The translations under genes were made by a program, and so were the position numbers. The notes beneath the pieces were generated by a model. That model was not told the DNA's origin. It was given only the letters and a program-made list of their open reading frames with translations, and did no database searches. Shown one piece after another: positions 26,401-38,395 of a stretch of DNA of 64,000 nt. The stretch is from Chamaecrista fasciculata (Eukaryota; Streptophyta; Magnoliopsida; Fabales; Fabaceae). The stretch is from positions 67,958 to 131,957 of the forward strand of contig QANZ01029894.1 in the NCBI GenBank assembly GCA_003254925.1. The letters run 5' to 3'. Each line of letters opens with the position of its first letter. Within the stretch, counting starts at the first letter, position 1.

Positions 26401-27684
26401 TTTTTTATTCCATATAATATAATATTCTCTTTCTCGATAATATATATACTTATATTATAATTTATAATCAGATGGGATCAAATCCAACACCAATAATAAG
26501 AGATGAATACTTACTGCTTTGAGTTACATTTCTCTTTTCTCACTAGCATCCTTCTTTTACCTACCATTTTACTCATTCCATTTTACTATGCACACAGTGA
26601 TTACTCCAACTAGTCTAGCTTCAGTAAATTATTTCAAAAGTACAGCAATATATATATTAAGCAAACCGCCCCACCAATGTTGAAGTGCCAAATGTGAATG
26701 AAACCATGGTAGATATAGAGATTGCTTAATGAATGGATGACCCACAAGAATTGACAAACTTTAATTTGATGAGCTAATAGATATATATGTGTGTGTGTGT
26801 GTACATAGGCATAGATATAAAGGGAACAAAAATTAGCTTTAATTAGTGGAAGGCACTACTTTCCACAATCGAAGATTACCAGCATCACACAACACAAGTA
26901 GAGGGGGCCTCATAAGTCATAATTAATAACCTTAATATATAAAACAAGGACTAGCTAGTGGGTTTGAGCTCAGCTTCATATATACACTTGCCTACGTCCA
27001 TTATTGCTTTCAGCTTCTCAGTTTCTGAGTGACCATATGTAAAAAGTTAAAAGTAACCATATATATCTCTATATATATATCTAGAGAGAGTGTGTGTGTG
27101 TGTGTTATGTATTAGGAGAAAAACAATTAAGCAAGTGTAGTGCGCTAGCAGCTAGCTAATTAAGCTAGCTACCTCACTATATATAATATGGGATCATAGG
27201 ATTGCAGACATGCCTTCGTACTATACCTTGCAATTAATCAAAAACCCACATAATTACCTTGTAGGCTTGTACTATTGCTTTTCCTCTCAAATTTCATTTA
27301 AAATAATAATAATAAAGCAAAGCTAGTTGCCCACTATATTTGCCTATGAATTAAGTGTAGATTGAGAAAATAGGTAAGATTGATATCCGATTATGTTATT
27401 AATGTTGTTTCAATGTTAGTAATATATAATTGAGGATGATATCGTGTAATCATTCATAGGCTTCTTGGTTTTAATTTCCTGACCCTATCCAACTTTTGTC
27501 CCTATGGAAGGAGAAATAGATTAGTTGTATATTATGGCCCTATAGAAGTGATGTTTGAAATGGCTTCTTATTAGGTTTTGGCCCATTTTGTTTGTATCGG
27601 CAATGAATGGAAATATAATAGACTTCAATTATTATGTGGCCCGTTAACACAAAGCCAGGTTCAGTATGGGGCCCAAATAAATTA
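23411..27684. other. AT-rich gene desert with one possible fold-back element
   Basis: No coding region recognised. Around 24657-24856 an imperfect inverted repeat (GGATCCTCTAGAGTT... and ...AACTCTAAAGGATTC) resembles a small MITE. TA and TG microsatellites occur near 25366-25392, 26783-26802 and 27086-27104. Confidence 0.4.
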
Positions 27685-28080
27685 GGGTAAATTATACTTT
27701 GGTACCTTGTAGTTTGGTCATATTTCACATTGGTACCCTGAGGTTTTAGAAAAGATATTTTGGTACTTTTTGGAGCTATTTTGTAATTTTAACCAAACAA
27801 ATTTTTCAAAAATTACATATTAACCCAATTTTTAAAAAATTTTTCACTTTAGTCCCTAGATAATATGTATTCAGGAACTTATTTGTAATTTTTTGAAAAT
27901 TTTTTGGGGTCAATATGTAATTTTTGAAAAATTTGTTACGGTTAAAATTACAAAATAGTTTTAAAGGATACCAAAGTGTTAATAGAGAATACCATAGGGT
28001 ATCAAAATGTTATTTTTTAAACCACAGGGTACCAAAGTGAAATATAACCAAACTACAGGGTACTAAAGTGTAATTTACTC
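27685..28080. mobile_element. Palindromic Mutator-like MITE, copy 3
   Basis: 396 bp. It starts GGGTAAATTATACTTTGG and ends GTGTAATTTACTC. It is flanked by a perfect 9-bp duplication AATAAATTA (27676-27684 and 28081-28089). One ACTTTGGTACC-type word is missing in the left arm compared with copies 1 and 6. No coding capacity. Confidence 0.75.
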
Positions 28081-28089
28081 AATAAATTA

Positions 28090-28333
28090 TGTGTAGTCAG
28101 TCGCCATTGTGAAAGCCCAATAAATAACGGCCCAAAGGAAATACTGTAGCGTGCTATCAGTAGTTGTCGGAGTTGAAGAGACAAAAGTATCATGTGAGCC
28201 CATACTCAGTGTCGGCCCAATGTATTCGATAAAAGAAAAAGTATGGTGCCCCACTGAAAAAAAGTGTGGATCCCCATATAATCATCAGATGATTTATTTC
28301 TAATAATAATAATAATAATAACTATATCGACAA

Positions 28334-28382
<49 letters not shown>

Positions 28383-29076
28383 TCAAATTAAATATGTTTT
28401 TGTATGCACTCAATAAAATTTAAGTTAGACGTTCTTTTCACAAGGATCTCCAATGATATTTTGAAAAATTAATCTCTCATCATCTGATGGACTATATTCT
28501 CAAAAATTAATTTTTTTTTTTAAAAAAAGAAGTTAGCTTGTGAGTCGATCCATTTAAACTCATATATTGGGTATATATAAGTTTTTCAAGCATGTTTAGT
28601 ATATTACTATATTGTGATCATCTTATATATTATGTATATATTAAATAATATATATATATATGTGTATATATATAATATATAAAAATTATAATATCAATGT
28701 TTGAAGACGCTTGGTATATTGATCATATATATTTATACCATGTACACCAAAAAAAAATATATTTATACCATAAAAATATAAATGAAACTAACTAAAAAGC
28801 TGTGTAGTGAATTAAAGTAACGTATGTTCATTTTATTCATTTTTAAAAATTGAATTGCCCAAAGAAATTCACTAATATTTTAATATTTCATATTTAAAAT
28901 TTTTTAAAAGTAAGAAAAACATGTGCCGGTGCGAATGGTTTAGTAGTATTTTTTTTATTTTGTTAAAAGGAAACAATTACAAAAAGGAAGGAGATACAAA
29001 CCGCACATGTTATCAATTATAACTTGAATCATCACTCACCCCAAACCTTTTTGACAAAGTCATTACTTTCATAAAA
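28090..29076. other. AT-rich intergenic DNA with an AAT microsatellite
   Basis: A long (AAT)n/(ATA)n array lies at about 28302-28382, interrupted once near 28322-28335. TA repeats follow near 28650-28680. No gene recognised. Confidence 0.55.
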
Positions 29077-29081
29077 TAAAC

Positions 29082-29683
29082 TGGAAAATGGCTAGCACTT
29101 ACCTAGTTCACCGGAATGGGCTGCAAGAGCCGAGAGTTGAGCAAGAACCTGCAAGAGCTTCACAGGGGGGCCCTGCGAAGTGTACTCCGACGCTCAAGTT
29201 AGTAAGAGAGTGATAAGAGAATAAGAGAATTTCAGAGTGTAAGAAGTAGCTAACCTTGAACTGGTGAGATGGGCTCTATTTATAGAGCAGGGAGGAGAGA
29301 GGTGGTCAGCGCGCGGGGCGGACCACGTAGTTGGACACGATCTCCACCAGCGAAGATGGTGGAGACCGAGATTTGCGGAACAAGGCAATCGTGGGTGATT
29401 GCGTGTCGCGTCTGTAGGCGGGCGCCTAGAGACTGGAGATCGTGGGTGAGCTGGTTCGCAGCCCACGATCTCCCGTAGCGTAGATTGCGGAGCAGGGTGA
29501 TCGTGGGTGGCCACGTGTCATTTGGGGGACGGGCCCCATGCCCCAGGATGGATCATGACCGCCCCTAAGTGTGTTTAGGGCGCCCGATTGACTCGAGGGC
29601 GCTTCGCAAGGTGCGGAGGGGAGAAGAGGCATGGTGCGAGGGCTGTTTAGGCGTACGCCCAAATAGTGATGTATCAGGACCCA
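29082..29683 (-). mobile_element. Solo LTR, minus orientation
   Basis: 602 bp. Read on the minus strand it begins TGGGTCCTGATACATC and ends CCATTTTCCA, so it has TG...CA ends. Flanking TAAAC occurs on both sides (29077-29081 and 29684-29688), consistent with a 5-bp LTR duplication. Inside on the minus strand are CTATAAATAGAGC (TATA), then CTTACTAACTTGAGCGTCGG and a C-run, the usual U3-R-U5 order. No internal retrotransposon domain is adjacent. The left 175 bp recur at 58982-59156. That copy is also preceded by ATAAAC, so the TAAAC duplication should be treated with caution. Confidence 0.6.
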
Positions 29684-29688
29684 TAAAC

Positions 29689-30893
29689 TTTATAAAGTCT
29701 TATGAGTCCTATTATGTCATCCCTTACCAACTTTTTTTTAGCAAAACCCACACCCTTACCCAAAATATCAACAACTAATTTAGAATGGATACCTACACAA
29801 AAATCAAATGTTAGATTAAAAAAATCAATAAAAACATCAAGGATTTAGTAGTAATTAGTACATACATACATATAATACTATACGCCGATTCCCTCTTCTG
29901 GTCGTCCTTTTTATTTTTTTTCCAAACTTTAGTTTGTAATTAAAAAAAGAATCTTCCAAACTTCAATTTGTAATTAAAAAATGAATCGGCATATATGTAT
30001 ATACATTGGAAACAAATTAATATTGATTAAACTAACAAAGGGAGATCATACAGATGCATGGCGCTTATAGTTTCCCACTTAATTTTCGTCCATGTGCTAA
30101 GAGATAGAGAGGAGGGCAAATTAAAGTAACAATTATCATATTGTTCTATGTCACATCAAGAGGAGATCAGTTTCAGTGGACTATTGACGATTGCTTGAAC
30201 CAACAATATCTAATAAAGACTAATTAGTACTTACATCAAGAAACAGTATAGTCTGAGACTCTGAAAATTTGAAATGTCCCATTCACGTATCAGCATCATT
30301 TATGAACAAATTTCATGGCTTTAGATCGATGAATAAGAAAAGTACATATATATGCAGTATATAATTATATAGTAATTAATTAATTAGGAGGTAGTTGAAT
30401 AGGCATTTTCATGTTATGTCATACGTCAAGTTATGGATTTCTCTAAAGCCCACGTCCATGTCTACCTCTTTACTCCACACCAATACTTCAAAACTTTCAA
30501 TGTCTACGCGATCCACCTCTTTTATTATTGCCAGATTCGCTAAGGTAAAATTTAATAACTTGCTCAACAATATCAAACACGCATAGATGAAGTATGTACT
30601 TTAGTTGTTTCTAGCACAATTCGAGGATTTCCAATCATTGGTATATTATAAAGTTTTGAAAATAATTATATTTAAGTTTATTATTACATTAGTGACAAAA
30701 TTGATAAGATTTGGGTTTCTGTCGCAAAAGTTTAGCATACCAATCTCTCCAATGAGAAAGGAGGATTTTAACTTGTGTTTCTGAGAGAAGACATGCATAT
30801 ATCCAAAGAAAATTAAATGGTCCCTGCAAAACTAACGCATCTTGTACAAAATCACCGGCCACCTCCTTTAAGTCATCGCCTATATATAATAAA
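29689..30893. other. Intergenic DNA, no supported gene
   Basis: Mostly AT-rich. On the minus strand at about 30700-30880 there is an unbroken frame with protein-like composition (contains GDDLKEVAGDFVQDALVLQG). I do not recognise the family. It could be a gene relic and is discussed as a finding. Confidence 0.3.
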
Positions 30894-31074
30894 CTAGTAG
30901 AGGCTTTCCGTGCTCTAACGGACACGTAAATATATATATAAAATAAATGAGGGACTAAATCGTTAACACAGTAAAAAAGAAGGGTCAAATAATAATTTTC
31001 CTCTTATTATTAATTTTGTACTATAGTTTAAAAATGTGGACAACCAGAAAGGGGTGAAGCCATATAATATAAGA
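30894..31074 (-). mobile_element. Short Helitron-like element, copy 2
   Basis: 181 bp and closely similar to 18636-18813 throughout. The minus-strand start TCTTATATTATATGGC follows an A. The end carries hairpin CGTG...CACG and AAAGCCTCTACTAG before a T (3 bases longer than copy 1 at the tip). Confidence 0.5.
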
Positions 31075-31311
31075 TATAGTAAACTACTCTCCACTGTAAC
31101 TTTGAAAATCTACGTACTTGGTTTTCGAAGCCACCCCAAATGATAAGTGACTAGAATTATATCTGCCTCACTAATTGGTACTCTGCTAGACCAATTAATG
31201 AGCCGATGAACATGGATGGATAAATTACTATGTTCATGAAGAAGGGAGATTTTATATAATAGAGATCTCTGGTGCACTAACCCGGAGCAAAAGTGTTCGG
31301 TATAATTTTTA

Positions 31312-31698
31312 GGGTAAATTTTACTTTGATATCCTAATCTATGGATCAATTCCACTTTAATACCTGTTTTTTCAAAAGTGACACTTTGGTACCTTATTCT
31401 TTAAAAAATGTCATTTTGATACCATGTTCTTTCAAAAGTGACATTTCGGTACCCTGTTCTTTGGACCAATTTCACTTTGCTACCCTGTTCTTTCACTATT
31501 TGTTACGTTATTCTATCTTTTTTAGGGTACCAAAGTGAAGTTGATCCAAAGAAGAGGATACCAAAATGTCACTTTTGAAAGAATATGGTACAAAAATGAC
31601 ATTTTTGAAAGAACATGGTACCAAAGTGTCACTGTTGAAAGAACATAGTTCCAAAGTGAAATTGATCAATAAACAGAGTACCAAAGTGGAATTTACCT
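31312..31698. mobile_element. Palindromic Mutator-like MITE, copy 4 (divergent subfamily)
   Basis: 387 bp. It starts GGGTAAATTTTACTTTGA and is flanked by a perfect 9-bp duplication TAATTTTTA (31303-31311 and 31699-31707). Unlike the other copies, nearly the whole element is repeats of a unit of about 30 bp, TTTGGTACC-x-TGTTCTTT-x-AAAAGTGACA, forward in the left half and inverted in the right half. Confidence 0.7.
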
Positions 31699-31707
31699 TA
31701 ATTTTTA

Positions 31708-32281
31708 ATTTCATAGAATAAATATACAAAAACATATACAAGTAGTGATTGATTGAAGTTATAAGTAGCTAATTTAATTATCATAAATAAGTTTTTGATA
31801 TTCACTACAAATATCAAAGAATTCGAGTATTGCTTAAGATATTTTTGTTAAGAAAGTTTTATTTAATTACGAGAATTTTCATTTTGAACAAAGATTAATA
31901 TGATCTCCGTTTATATCACAGAGGAGAGAAGTAACATATTATAAAGCTGTCAAAATATACAAAAAGAGAGTCGACACAATTAAAATATGTCGTACATGGA
32001 TGTTATATCCATTATATTTTACCGTGCATGAACGAAGGCGACTCTCAACCCCCACTAGGCTCATAATAAATTTGGGTAGTTGTTGGTTAAATGGATCATT
32101 CTAGAAGGTGTATGTATATGAGTATGTGATCAGTGAACATTTTCAGATCGTACGTACCATGTGTTAATAATGAATACTTTTGACTACTCATATTTGTACA
32201 CATAAACCTGTAATGTAGTAACCAAAAGGCCTTTCGTGAAATCCAAATGGAAAACAATTACGATCCTCCCGTCGGATCTCT
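31708..32281. other. Intergenic DNA upstream of the BURP gene
   Basis: AT-rich; no gene seen. The right part should belong to the BURP gene promoter. Confidence 0.45.
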
Positions 32282-32290
32282 CCACGTGTC
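32282..32290 (+). promoter_or_regulatory. Candidate ABRE/G-box upstream of the BURP gene
   Basis: CCACGTGTC carries the ACGTG core of ABA-responsive elements and lies about 308 bases above the BURP start codon. RD22-type BURP genes are classically ABA- and drought-responsive, so the site is plausible, but a single core can occur by chance. Confidence 0.35.
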
Positions 32291-32515
32291 ATACGACACT
32301 TAATAGCAATTAAAGTAAGTGAGGCAGAGACAGTTGAAGTAATTAAACTTGTTGACAATATCGGTGATAGTGGTAAGTTGCTATTCAAGGAAATTATAAT
32401 ATTTATATTTATATTTATATACTACTCCTCATCCCTTAGCTGATATATCTTTCTCTATATATACCTCATCAGCATTGGCTAGCTCTTCCAATAATTCCTC
32501 TTTTGTTCTCTCCCT

Positions 32516-32529
32516 CTCTATATATATAC
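32516..32529 (+). promoter_or_regulatory. Candidate TATA box of the BURP gene
   Basis: CTCTATATATATAC lies about 70-80 bases above the ATG at 32598, a fitting distance for a short 5' leader. A second TATATATA word occurs at about 32456-32463. Confidence 0.4.
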
Positions 32530-32597
32530 TTATAATTTATACTGATCTCTCGAATCACTATTATTTGCAGCTTCAGTTCTACTATATCTAGCTAAGG

Positions 32598-35021
32598 ATG
32601 GAGTTTCCACTCCTACCCATATTTGCTTTTCTCAGTGTGAGCTATAGCTTCTAACAACTTCCTAATTAAGTGCTCTTTTAATTATATATACTTCATTAAT
32701 TAATTTCCTAAACTAATATGCTTTAGCATATGCATATACATATATATATGACATGCATTCATGTGTGATATATTCTATTGGGTAGAATAATATTATTGGA
32801 TTATATTGCAGGTTGCGATAGTGGCAAGCCATGGTGCCTTACCTCCGGAACTTTACTGGAAATCTACACTTCCCTCTACTGCAATCCCTAAATCAATCAC
32901 CGACTTTCTCCACCCTGCTGGTTAGTATATACCTACATATTATTAATTATTATGTATACATTTCAATACCTGAAAACTTATTCATAAATACCCAAGGGTC
33001 CTACCTATCAGACACTCATTGCAAATTCACATGGCACTAAAACACACAGGTTATATATTCAAATTAGTCCTTCCATTCTTTTGTAAAATTTTACTTTAGT
33101 CTTTTATTCAAATGTAGTCGTCAAAGTTCAAACTATCACTTTTGTTTTACTGTTAGAGATTAAAATGAGTTTTGTTAAAATTTTGTATTCTTAGAGGTAA
33201 AAAATTTTGATAGAGAATTCGTTCTAGGACCTAATGTTACAAAAATAATAATTTGAGAATTGTTTTAAAATAAAAAATAATTTCATGACTGGAAAAAAAA
33301 TCACCATGATTATATTAATAATTTTTTTATCAAATATATATCTAATATTATATGGTTCTACCCATTTCTGGTTGTTCATGTTTAAAACTATAGTTTATGA
33401 AATTAAAAATAAGAAAAAATTCACTATTTGGTCTCTCTTTCTTTACTAAGTTAACAATTTAGTCCCTTATTCACGCAAAGCCCCTAGTATATATGATTAG
33501 TTGTAAAGTTTAATTATTGACATAAGATGCATGTATAGATTGGACGGATGAGAAGAGCACGGCCGTGTCGGTGGGGAAGGGCGGCGTAAATGTGGCGGCC
33601 GGAAATGGGAAGCCCGGAGGCACCAACGTGAATGTCGGGAAAGGCGGAGTGCACGTGGACGCCGGCAAGGGAAAGCCCGGCGGAACCAACGTCAACGTCG
33701 GGAAAGGAGGCGTCAATGTCCACGCTGGCAAAGGAAAGCCCGGAGGAACCAAGGTTAACGTGGGCAAAGGAGGCGTCAACGTCCACGCTGGCAAACGTAA
33801 GCCAGGTGGCGGCACCTCCGTGAATGTGGGTGGCGGAAAAGGCGGCGGCGTCAACGTGAACGTACCCGGCCGAAAGGGAAAACCACCCGTCCACGTCGGC
33901 GTCAAACCCGGTCCGGATCCATTCAACTACATCTACGCGGCGTCGGAGACCCAACTCCATGATAACCCCAACGTGGCTCTTTTCTTCTTAGAGAAGGATT
34001 TGAAGCCTGACCACAAATTCACTCTTCACTTCACCAACACTCAAAAGCAAGCCCCATTCTTGCCTCGTGAACTTGCCAATTCCATTCCCTTCTCTTCCAA
34101 CAAGGTATGTAACTACTTAATTAATCGGATAAATTACACTTTGATCATATTTCGTTTTGGTACCTCGTGGTTTAAAAAGTGACACTTTCGTACTATGCGG
34201 TATTCTCCGTTAACATTTTGGTAATATGTATCTAGGGACTTGTTTATAATTTTCTGAAAAAATTGGGGGTTAATATATAAATTTTGCAAAATTTGTTATG
34301 CCTAAAATTATAAAATAGCTCCAAAAGGTATCAAAGTGTTAAGAGAGAATATTAGAGGATATTAAAGTGAAATATGATCAAACTACATGATACCAAAGTG
34401 TAATTTACCCTTAATTGTTTCTTTCTTTTATAAAATAACAGATTCGGTTGGATTGGATCTTGTTAGTTGGTTACTAGTTTGTTTAATTTGTTTGTTCAGG
34501 TAGATGATATACTGAAGGAGTTTTCAGTGGAGGCGGGATCAGATGAAGGCGAGGCCATGAAGCAGACAATCAACGAATGCGAGGCAAAAGGGATAAAAGG
34601 AGAAGAGAAGTACTGTGCGACGTCGTTAGAGTCCATGGTAGATTTCACCAAATCCAAGCTTGGCACAAACGTGGAGGCTTTATCAACGGATCAAGGAGGA
34701 AACGAGAGTGAGATGCAAGAGTATAGAATAGCGCGTGGAGTGAAGAAAGTAGGAGAGGGAAAAGCAGTGGTGTGCCACAAGCAAACTTACCCATACGCAG
34801 TGTATTACTGCCACAAAACGGAGAGCACGAGGGCTTATACGGTGCCGTTGCAAGGTGCTAATGGGAACAGAGTGAAAGCACTCGCAGTTTGTCACACTGA
34901 CACGTCACAATGGAACCCAAAGCATTTGGCATTCTTAGTGCTCAAAGTCAAGCCGGGGAGTGTTCCTGTGTGCCACTTCCTTCCTCAAGATCATCTTGTG
35001 TGGGTCCCAAAACTCAACTGA
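32598..35021 (+). CDS. BURP-domain protein, RD22-like, 4 exons
   Basis: Plant-specific secreted/cell-wall BURP protein, closest in layout to RD22. Exons: 32598-32636, 32812-32920, 33539-34104, 34500-35021; all junctions GT-AG and in phase, giving 411 residues (RD22 is about 390). Residues 1 to about 21 form a hydrophobic signal peptide, followed by the LPPELYW...P segment usual after it. Residues 61 to about 150 hold four 21-22-residue repeats of the VGKGGVNVHAGKGKPGGT type plus a degenerate fifth. The BURP domain fills the C-terminus: FF near residue 200 and the Cys-His pairs at 330-331, 342-343, 369-370 and 396-397, spacing CH-X10-CH-X25-CH-X25-CH, exact for the family. Intron 2 contains a Helitron-like element and intron 3 a decayed MITE. 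A stress role is inference from the family. Confidence 0.95.
33341..33487 (+). mobile_element. Short Helitron-like element, copy 3 (in BURP intron 2)
   Basis: 147 bp, reverse orientation to copies 1 and 2. It starts TCTAATATTATATGG after an A and ends AAAGCCCCTAG before a T. The middle is diverged and the segment holding the 3' hairpin loop is shortened. It lies wholly inside the 618-bp intron 2 of the BURP gene. Confidence 0.45.
33571..33825 (+). repeat. In-frame 63-bp minisatellite in BURP exon 3
   Basis: Four consecutive units (33571, 33634, 33697, 33760; the last has one extra codon) encode the Gly/Lys/Val-rich 21-residue repeat. The stretch is GC-rich in a very AT-rich region. Units differ mostly by single substitutions, so copy number may vary between alleles. 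Confidence 0.85.
34137..34410. mobile_element. Decayed palindromic Mutator-like MITE, copy 5 (in BURP intron 3)
   Basis: 274 bp. It starts GGATAAATTACACTTTGA and ends CAAAGTGTAATTTACCC. Internal GGTACC words are partly mutated and part of the interior is missing relative to copies 1 and 6. Flanks agree only partly (about 7 of 9 when shifted one base). Confidence 0.5.
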
Positions 35022-37741
35022 TCCATCACTCATTGTCCACGTGTCAATAATTTAGTTGGGAGGTTTCGATCAGAAGCAAGCTTTCAAGCATCCCCTCATG
35101 CATCATGCTCTACATATATACATCCCAATCAATAAACTATAGATGTTATATAATAATATTGTATCATGTAATCCTATATATAGCTGTTATATCTATGTAT
35201 GATCGATGTGGTAGACGTTTGGTTATGCATATGTACGCTTGATTAGATTTCTCATGTATGTAGATTTGCACACAATGCTTTATTATTGTGTGTCTTATAA
35301 AATATATATACGAATGAGAACTTCAGTTTCCCTTGCAATCTCGCATACATAGTAACTTGCCATGTATATATGGGTGAGTCTAAGATGCAAAGTTTGATTC
35401 TTGACATGGGATGCAAATGCTGATGTGGCATAATTATAGCCATTGATATAATTTAATGCTGAAAAATAATAAAAAAATAATAAATTTTTTAACCAATCAC
35501 AACTGTGTATGGAGTCACAACACTACTTACATATTCCACGTGTCATTATTTTATTGGCTCATGACCCATTGCATCCCATGTCAANNNNNNNNNNNNNNNN
35601 NNNNNNNNNNNNNNNNNNNNNNNNNNNNNNNNNNNNNNNNNNNNNNNNNNNNNNNNNNNNNNNNNNNNNNNNNTTTTTTTTTTAGTAAACATATATATAT
35701 ATATATTTGCTTAATTAACCATCGTGTTCTAAATTCAATTCTGATAAACAGTGTGTATAAAATTAAATAAGTTTCGTGACCAACCTTCTATATATCAAAT
35801 TGTGAACTTTGATAGGATGGATATGATTAGATATTAGTCCTACAATATTTAAATACATTGAAACATATATTAAAAGAGTTTTACATTTATAGCTTTGAAA
35901 TAATTATCGTTATCGTTGGCTTCCATGGTTAATTAATAACTTGTCAAATTAGATGCTTAGAAGGTACGTGAATCCTAACCTTAATTTCCATTTATAGGGA
36001 TATTAGAGGTCAATTATATTTAATGGGTTTTTTACAATAAGTTCCATTTTTGAACGATTCACTAGTTCGTGCGGTAATCGGTTTATGCTTAATTTGTAAA
36101 CCGAGAGTATAACTTCAAAGTTCAAACTTTGCAGATTAGATCGAATGGCTATATTTCATCATGCATTTATGGTAAAAAATCCTGCTAAACTCATTGTTTC
36201 CTTACTGTAACTAATTTCTGAGATAACAGCCTTGTTTAAGTACATGAGATAGATTGCAATTTACAACAACTTCCTTTAAAGGTGCAACGTCTCCTTTAAT
36301 ATTAAATTCAACATTTAATAGCCGTCTATCTATCTATATAAAAAGTCAACCCTTTCAACTTTAGAAATAAGTGTTTACCAAATTTTGCTCAACATCAATC
36401 GACATTTTAAAAAAAGTGCTTTTGCTTAAAATAAAATATCAAAAGCCAATGAAAATTTTAAAAATTCATTTTCGTTCATCCCATAATTATATACATTAGA
36501 GTAAAAAGATAACATTTTGTCAACAGTTTCTATTTTTAATCTATTTCAGAGGCACAAAATGTTAGGTTTTAAAGTTTGGATACTAAGTCATATATTAAGG
36601 CAGCAAAATTTTTTTAGGGCCACAAATGACAATTCGTTTCGTTAAATAAATAAGCAAGGCCCAATATTTGGACAAAGTAAAACAGGCTAACAAACCAAGG
36701 AGCCATAGTTGGCCTAGAAAGATCCAATGTAAGGCCCACGCATATGGAAGAAACAAAGGAAAAGGGCAAGACAATGATTATGGATGGACCTCGGCCCAGG
36801 TTCGAAGTTCGAACAAAATTTTGAGCAAAAAAATTAAAATATAATATATATCACATCCGAACATATATGGTTAAAAGTTAAAACATTTTAGAGGTGATTT
36901 TTTTGTCTTTTAATTTTTATGTAGTTGTTGGTTATGGAAATGGTCCAATTAAAGTTTTATTTCACTAAGGGCTTGATTAGGTTCATAATTTAAAGAGTAA
37001 TGTGGGGTGGGATGTGAAGATTTAGGAATTAGGACTTTAAAAGTTTGATTCATAGTTTCAAAGAGATTGTTGTGTTTGGCCCCAAAAAAAAAAAAGAGAG
37101 ATTGATGTGAGGTGATTATTAATAAAGTAGGTAAGTAAAATAAGTTAGATCAATGAGATTGAGAATGCAGTGAAAATTTTGATAGTAAATCATCTTCATT
37201 ATTTGAATATTATAATATTATTAATATTATTAATGTGATAGAGTGAGTTTAAATATAAAAATTCATAACAATACCTTTAATTATATTAATTTTATTTATA
37301 GTTGATATTTAATTTTACTTAAATTTTTAACCATTTTAACAAAAATATATATTATTTAATTACCAAACATAAAAATATAGAAAACGCTAAAAGGAGATGA
37401 TTAATAAGATATCCAATCAATGAATATTGAATAAAAAATGTTTAAAAAATATATAAATTTTCACATTGTAAAATTTAAAAAAATTTGAAAAAGTATGATA
37501 AGATTAAAAATAAAAATAAAAGCTATTAAAGTTCTAAACTATTCATTCTAAAACTCCTATTTGAGAAATAAAAAAAAAAAATAAACATTTTTATGGGTGT
37601 AAAAAAAAAACAAACATTTGAATCATATACTAGGGTTTGTAAATAATATTTTCTCATTTTATCACACTTATTAATTAAATTTAGATACTTAAATCATTTC
37701 ATCCCACACTACATCTCTTTTAAATCATTAATCGTGAATTT
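35022..37741. other. Intergenic DNA with an 89-base assembly gap
   Basis: N at 35585-35673 followed by a T run. The rest is AT-rich with no gene recognised. The first about 200 bases should include the BURP 3' UTR. Around 36966-37030 a segment (GGGCTTGATTAGG...) could be a TE end, but no partner was identified. Confidence 0.45.
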
Positions 37742-37757
37742 AATTATTGAGTGAGAC

Positions 37758-38395
37758 TCGACCACACCTTCTATTCTTGGGATGTTGATAAAATCAGTCG
37801 AGTCTGTTCCGAGACTGATGTTGCAACCATTATTACTACTGCTAGTCCGGTTCGCCAAATGCTGGACACGTGGGTTTGGACTCCTGTTGCCACTGGGTCG
37901 TACACTGCAGCAGCAGTTGGTTTCAAGCTGCTTTGCCGGGTGAACCATCCAGGTAATGGTAATAACTCTGTTTTCACCTTTCCATGGAAGGACTTTTGGA
38001 AGTCTAAGGTTCGGCCGAGGATTCTTCTCAATGTCTGAAAGATTTACAATAATGGCATTCCTACGTTCGCCAACCTCGACAGACATCATCTTCATTGTGA
38101 TATTGTTTGTCCCTTATGTGGTGATACAGATGATTCGATCTCACACACGTTTATGCGTTGTAATTTTGCCAGAGCCGTCTGGTTTGGACTACCGTTCACT
38201 GTTAGGAGTGAGGTTCGAGGTGGGCACTTTCAGCGATGGCTTCTTGGGTGGATCCATCGTTGGAAGAGAGACAGGGACAGGTTTGATACCTCGTGGATTA
38301 CCATTTTGGTTGATCTTGACAGGATTTGGATGTGCAGGAAGGACATTGTTTCGAAAGGTGCCAAAGTCCTCCCATCGACGGTAATTACTAATTAG
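37758..38395 (+). pseudogene. LINE ORF2 C-terminal fragment (zf-RVT region), disrupted
   Basis: Coding remnant inside the LINE copy. The zinc-binding pattern C-x2-C ... H-x4-C is readable at about 38086-38164. The TGA at 38036 and the lack of start, endonuclease and RT core show it is not a functional gene. Confidence 0.7.

Noticed and set aside
28302-28382. Possible CRISPR-like or satellite array
   Set aside because: It is a plain AAT microsatellite without spacers, and this is plant nuclear DNA.
3585-32500. Search for known plant microRNA precursors in the 29-kb gene desert
   Set aside because: I looked by eye for common mature sequences (such as miR156, 159, 160, 164, 166, 167, 172, 319, 390, 396) and saw none; a folding and small-RNA search would be needed to exclude novel ones.
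33510-33960. Two long Pro/Val-rich open frames on the minus strand
   Set aside because: They are antisense shadows of the GC-rich repeat in BURP exon 3; the plus frame has family resemblance and correct splicing.
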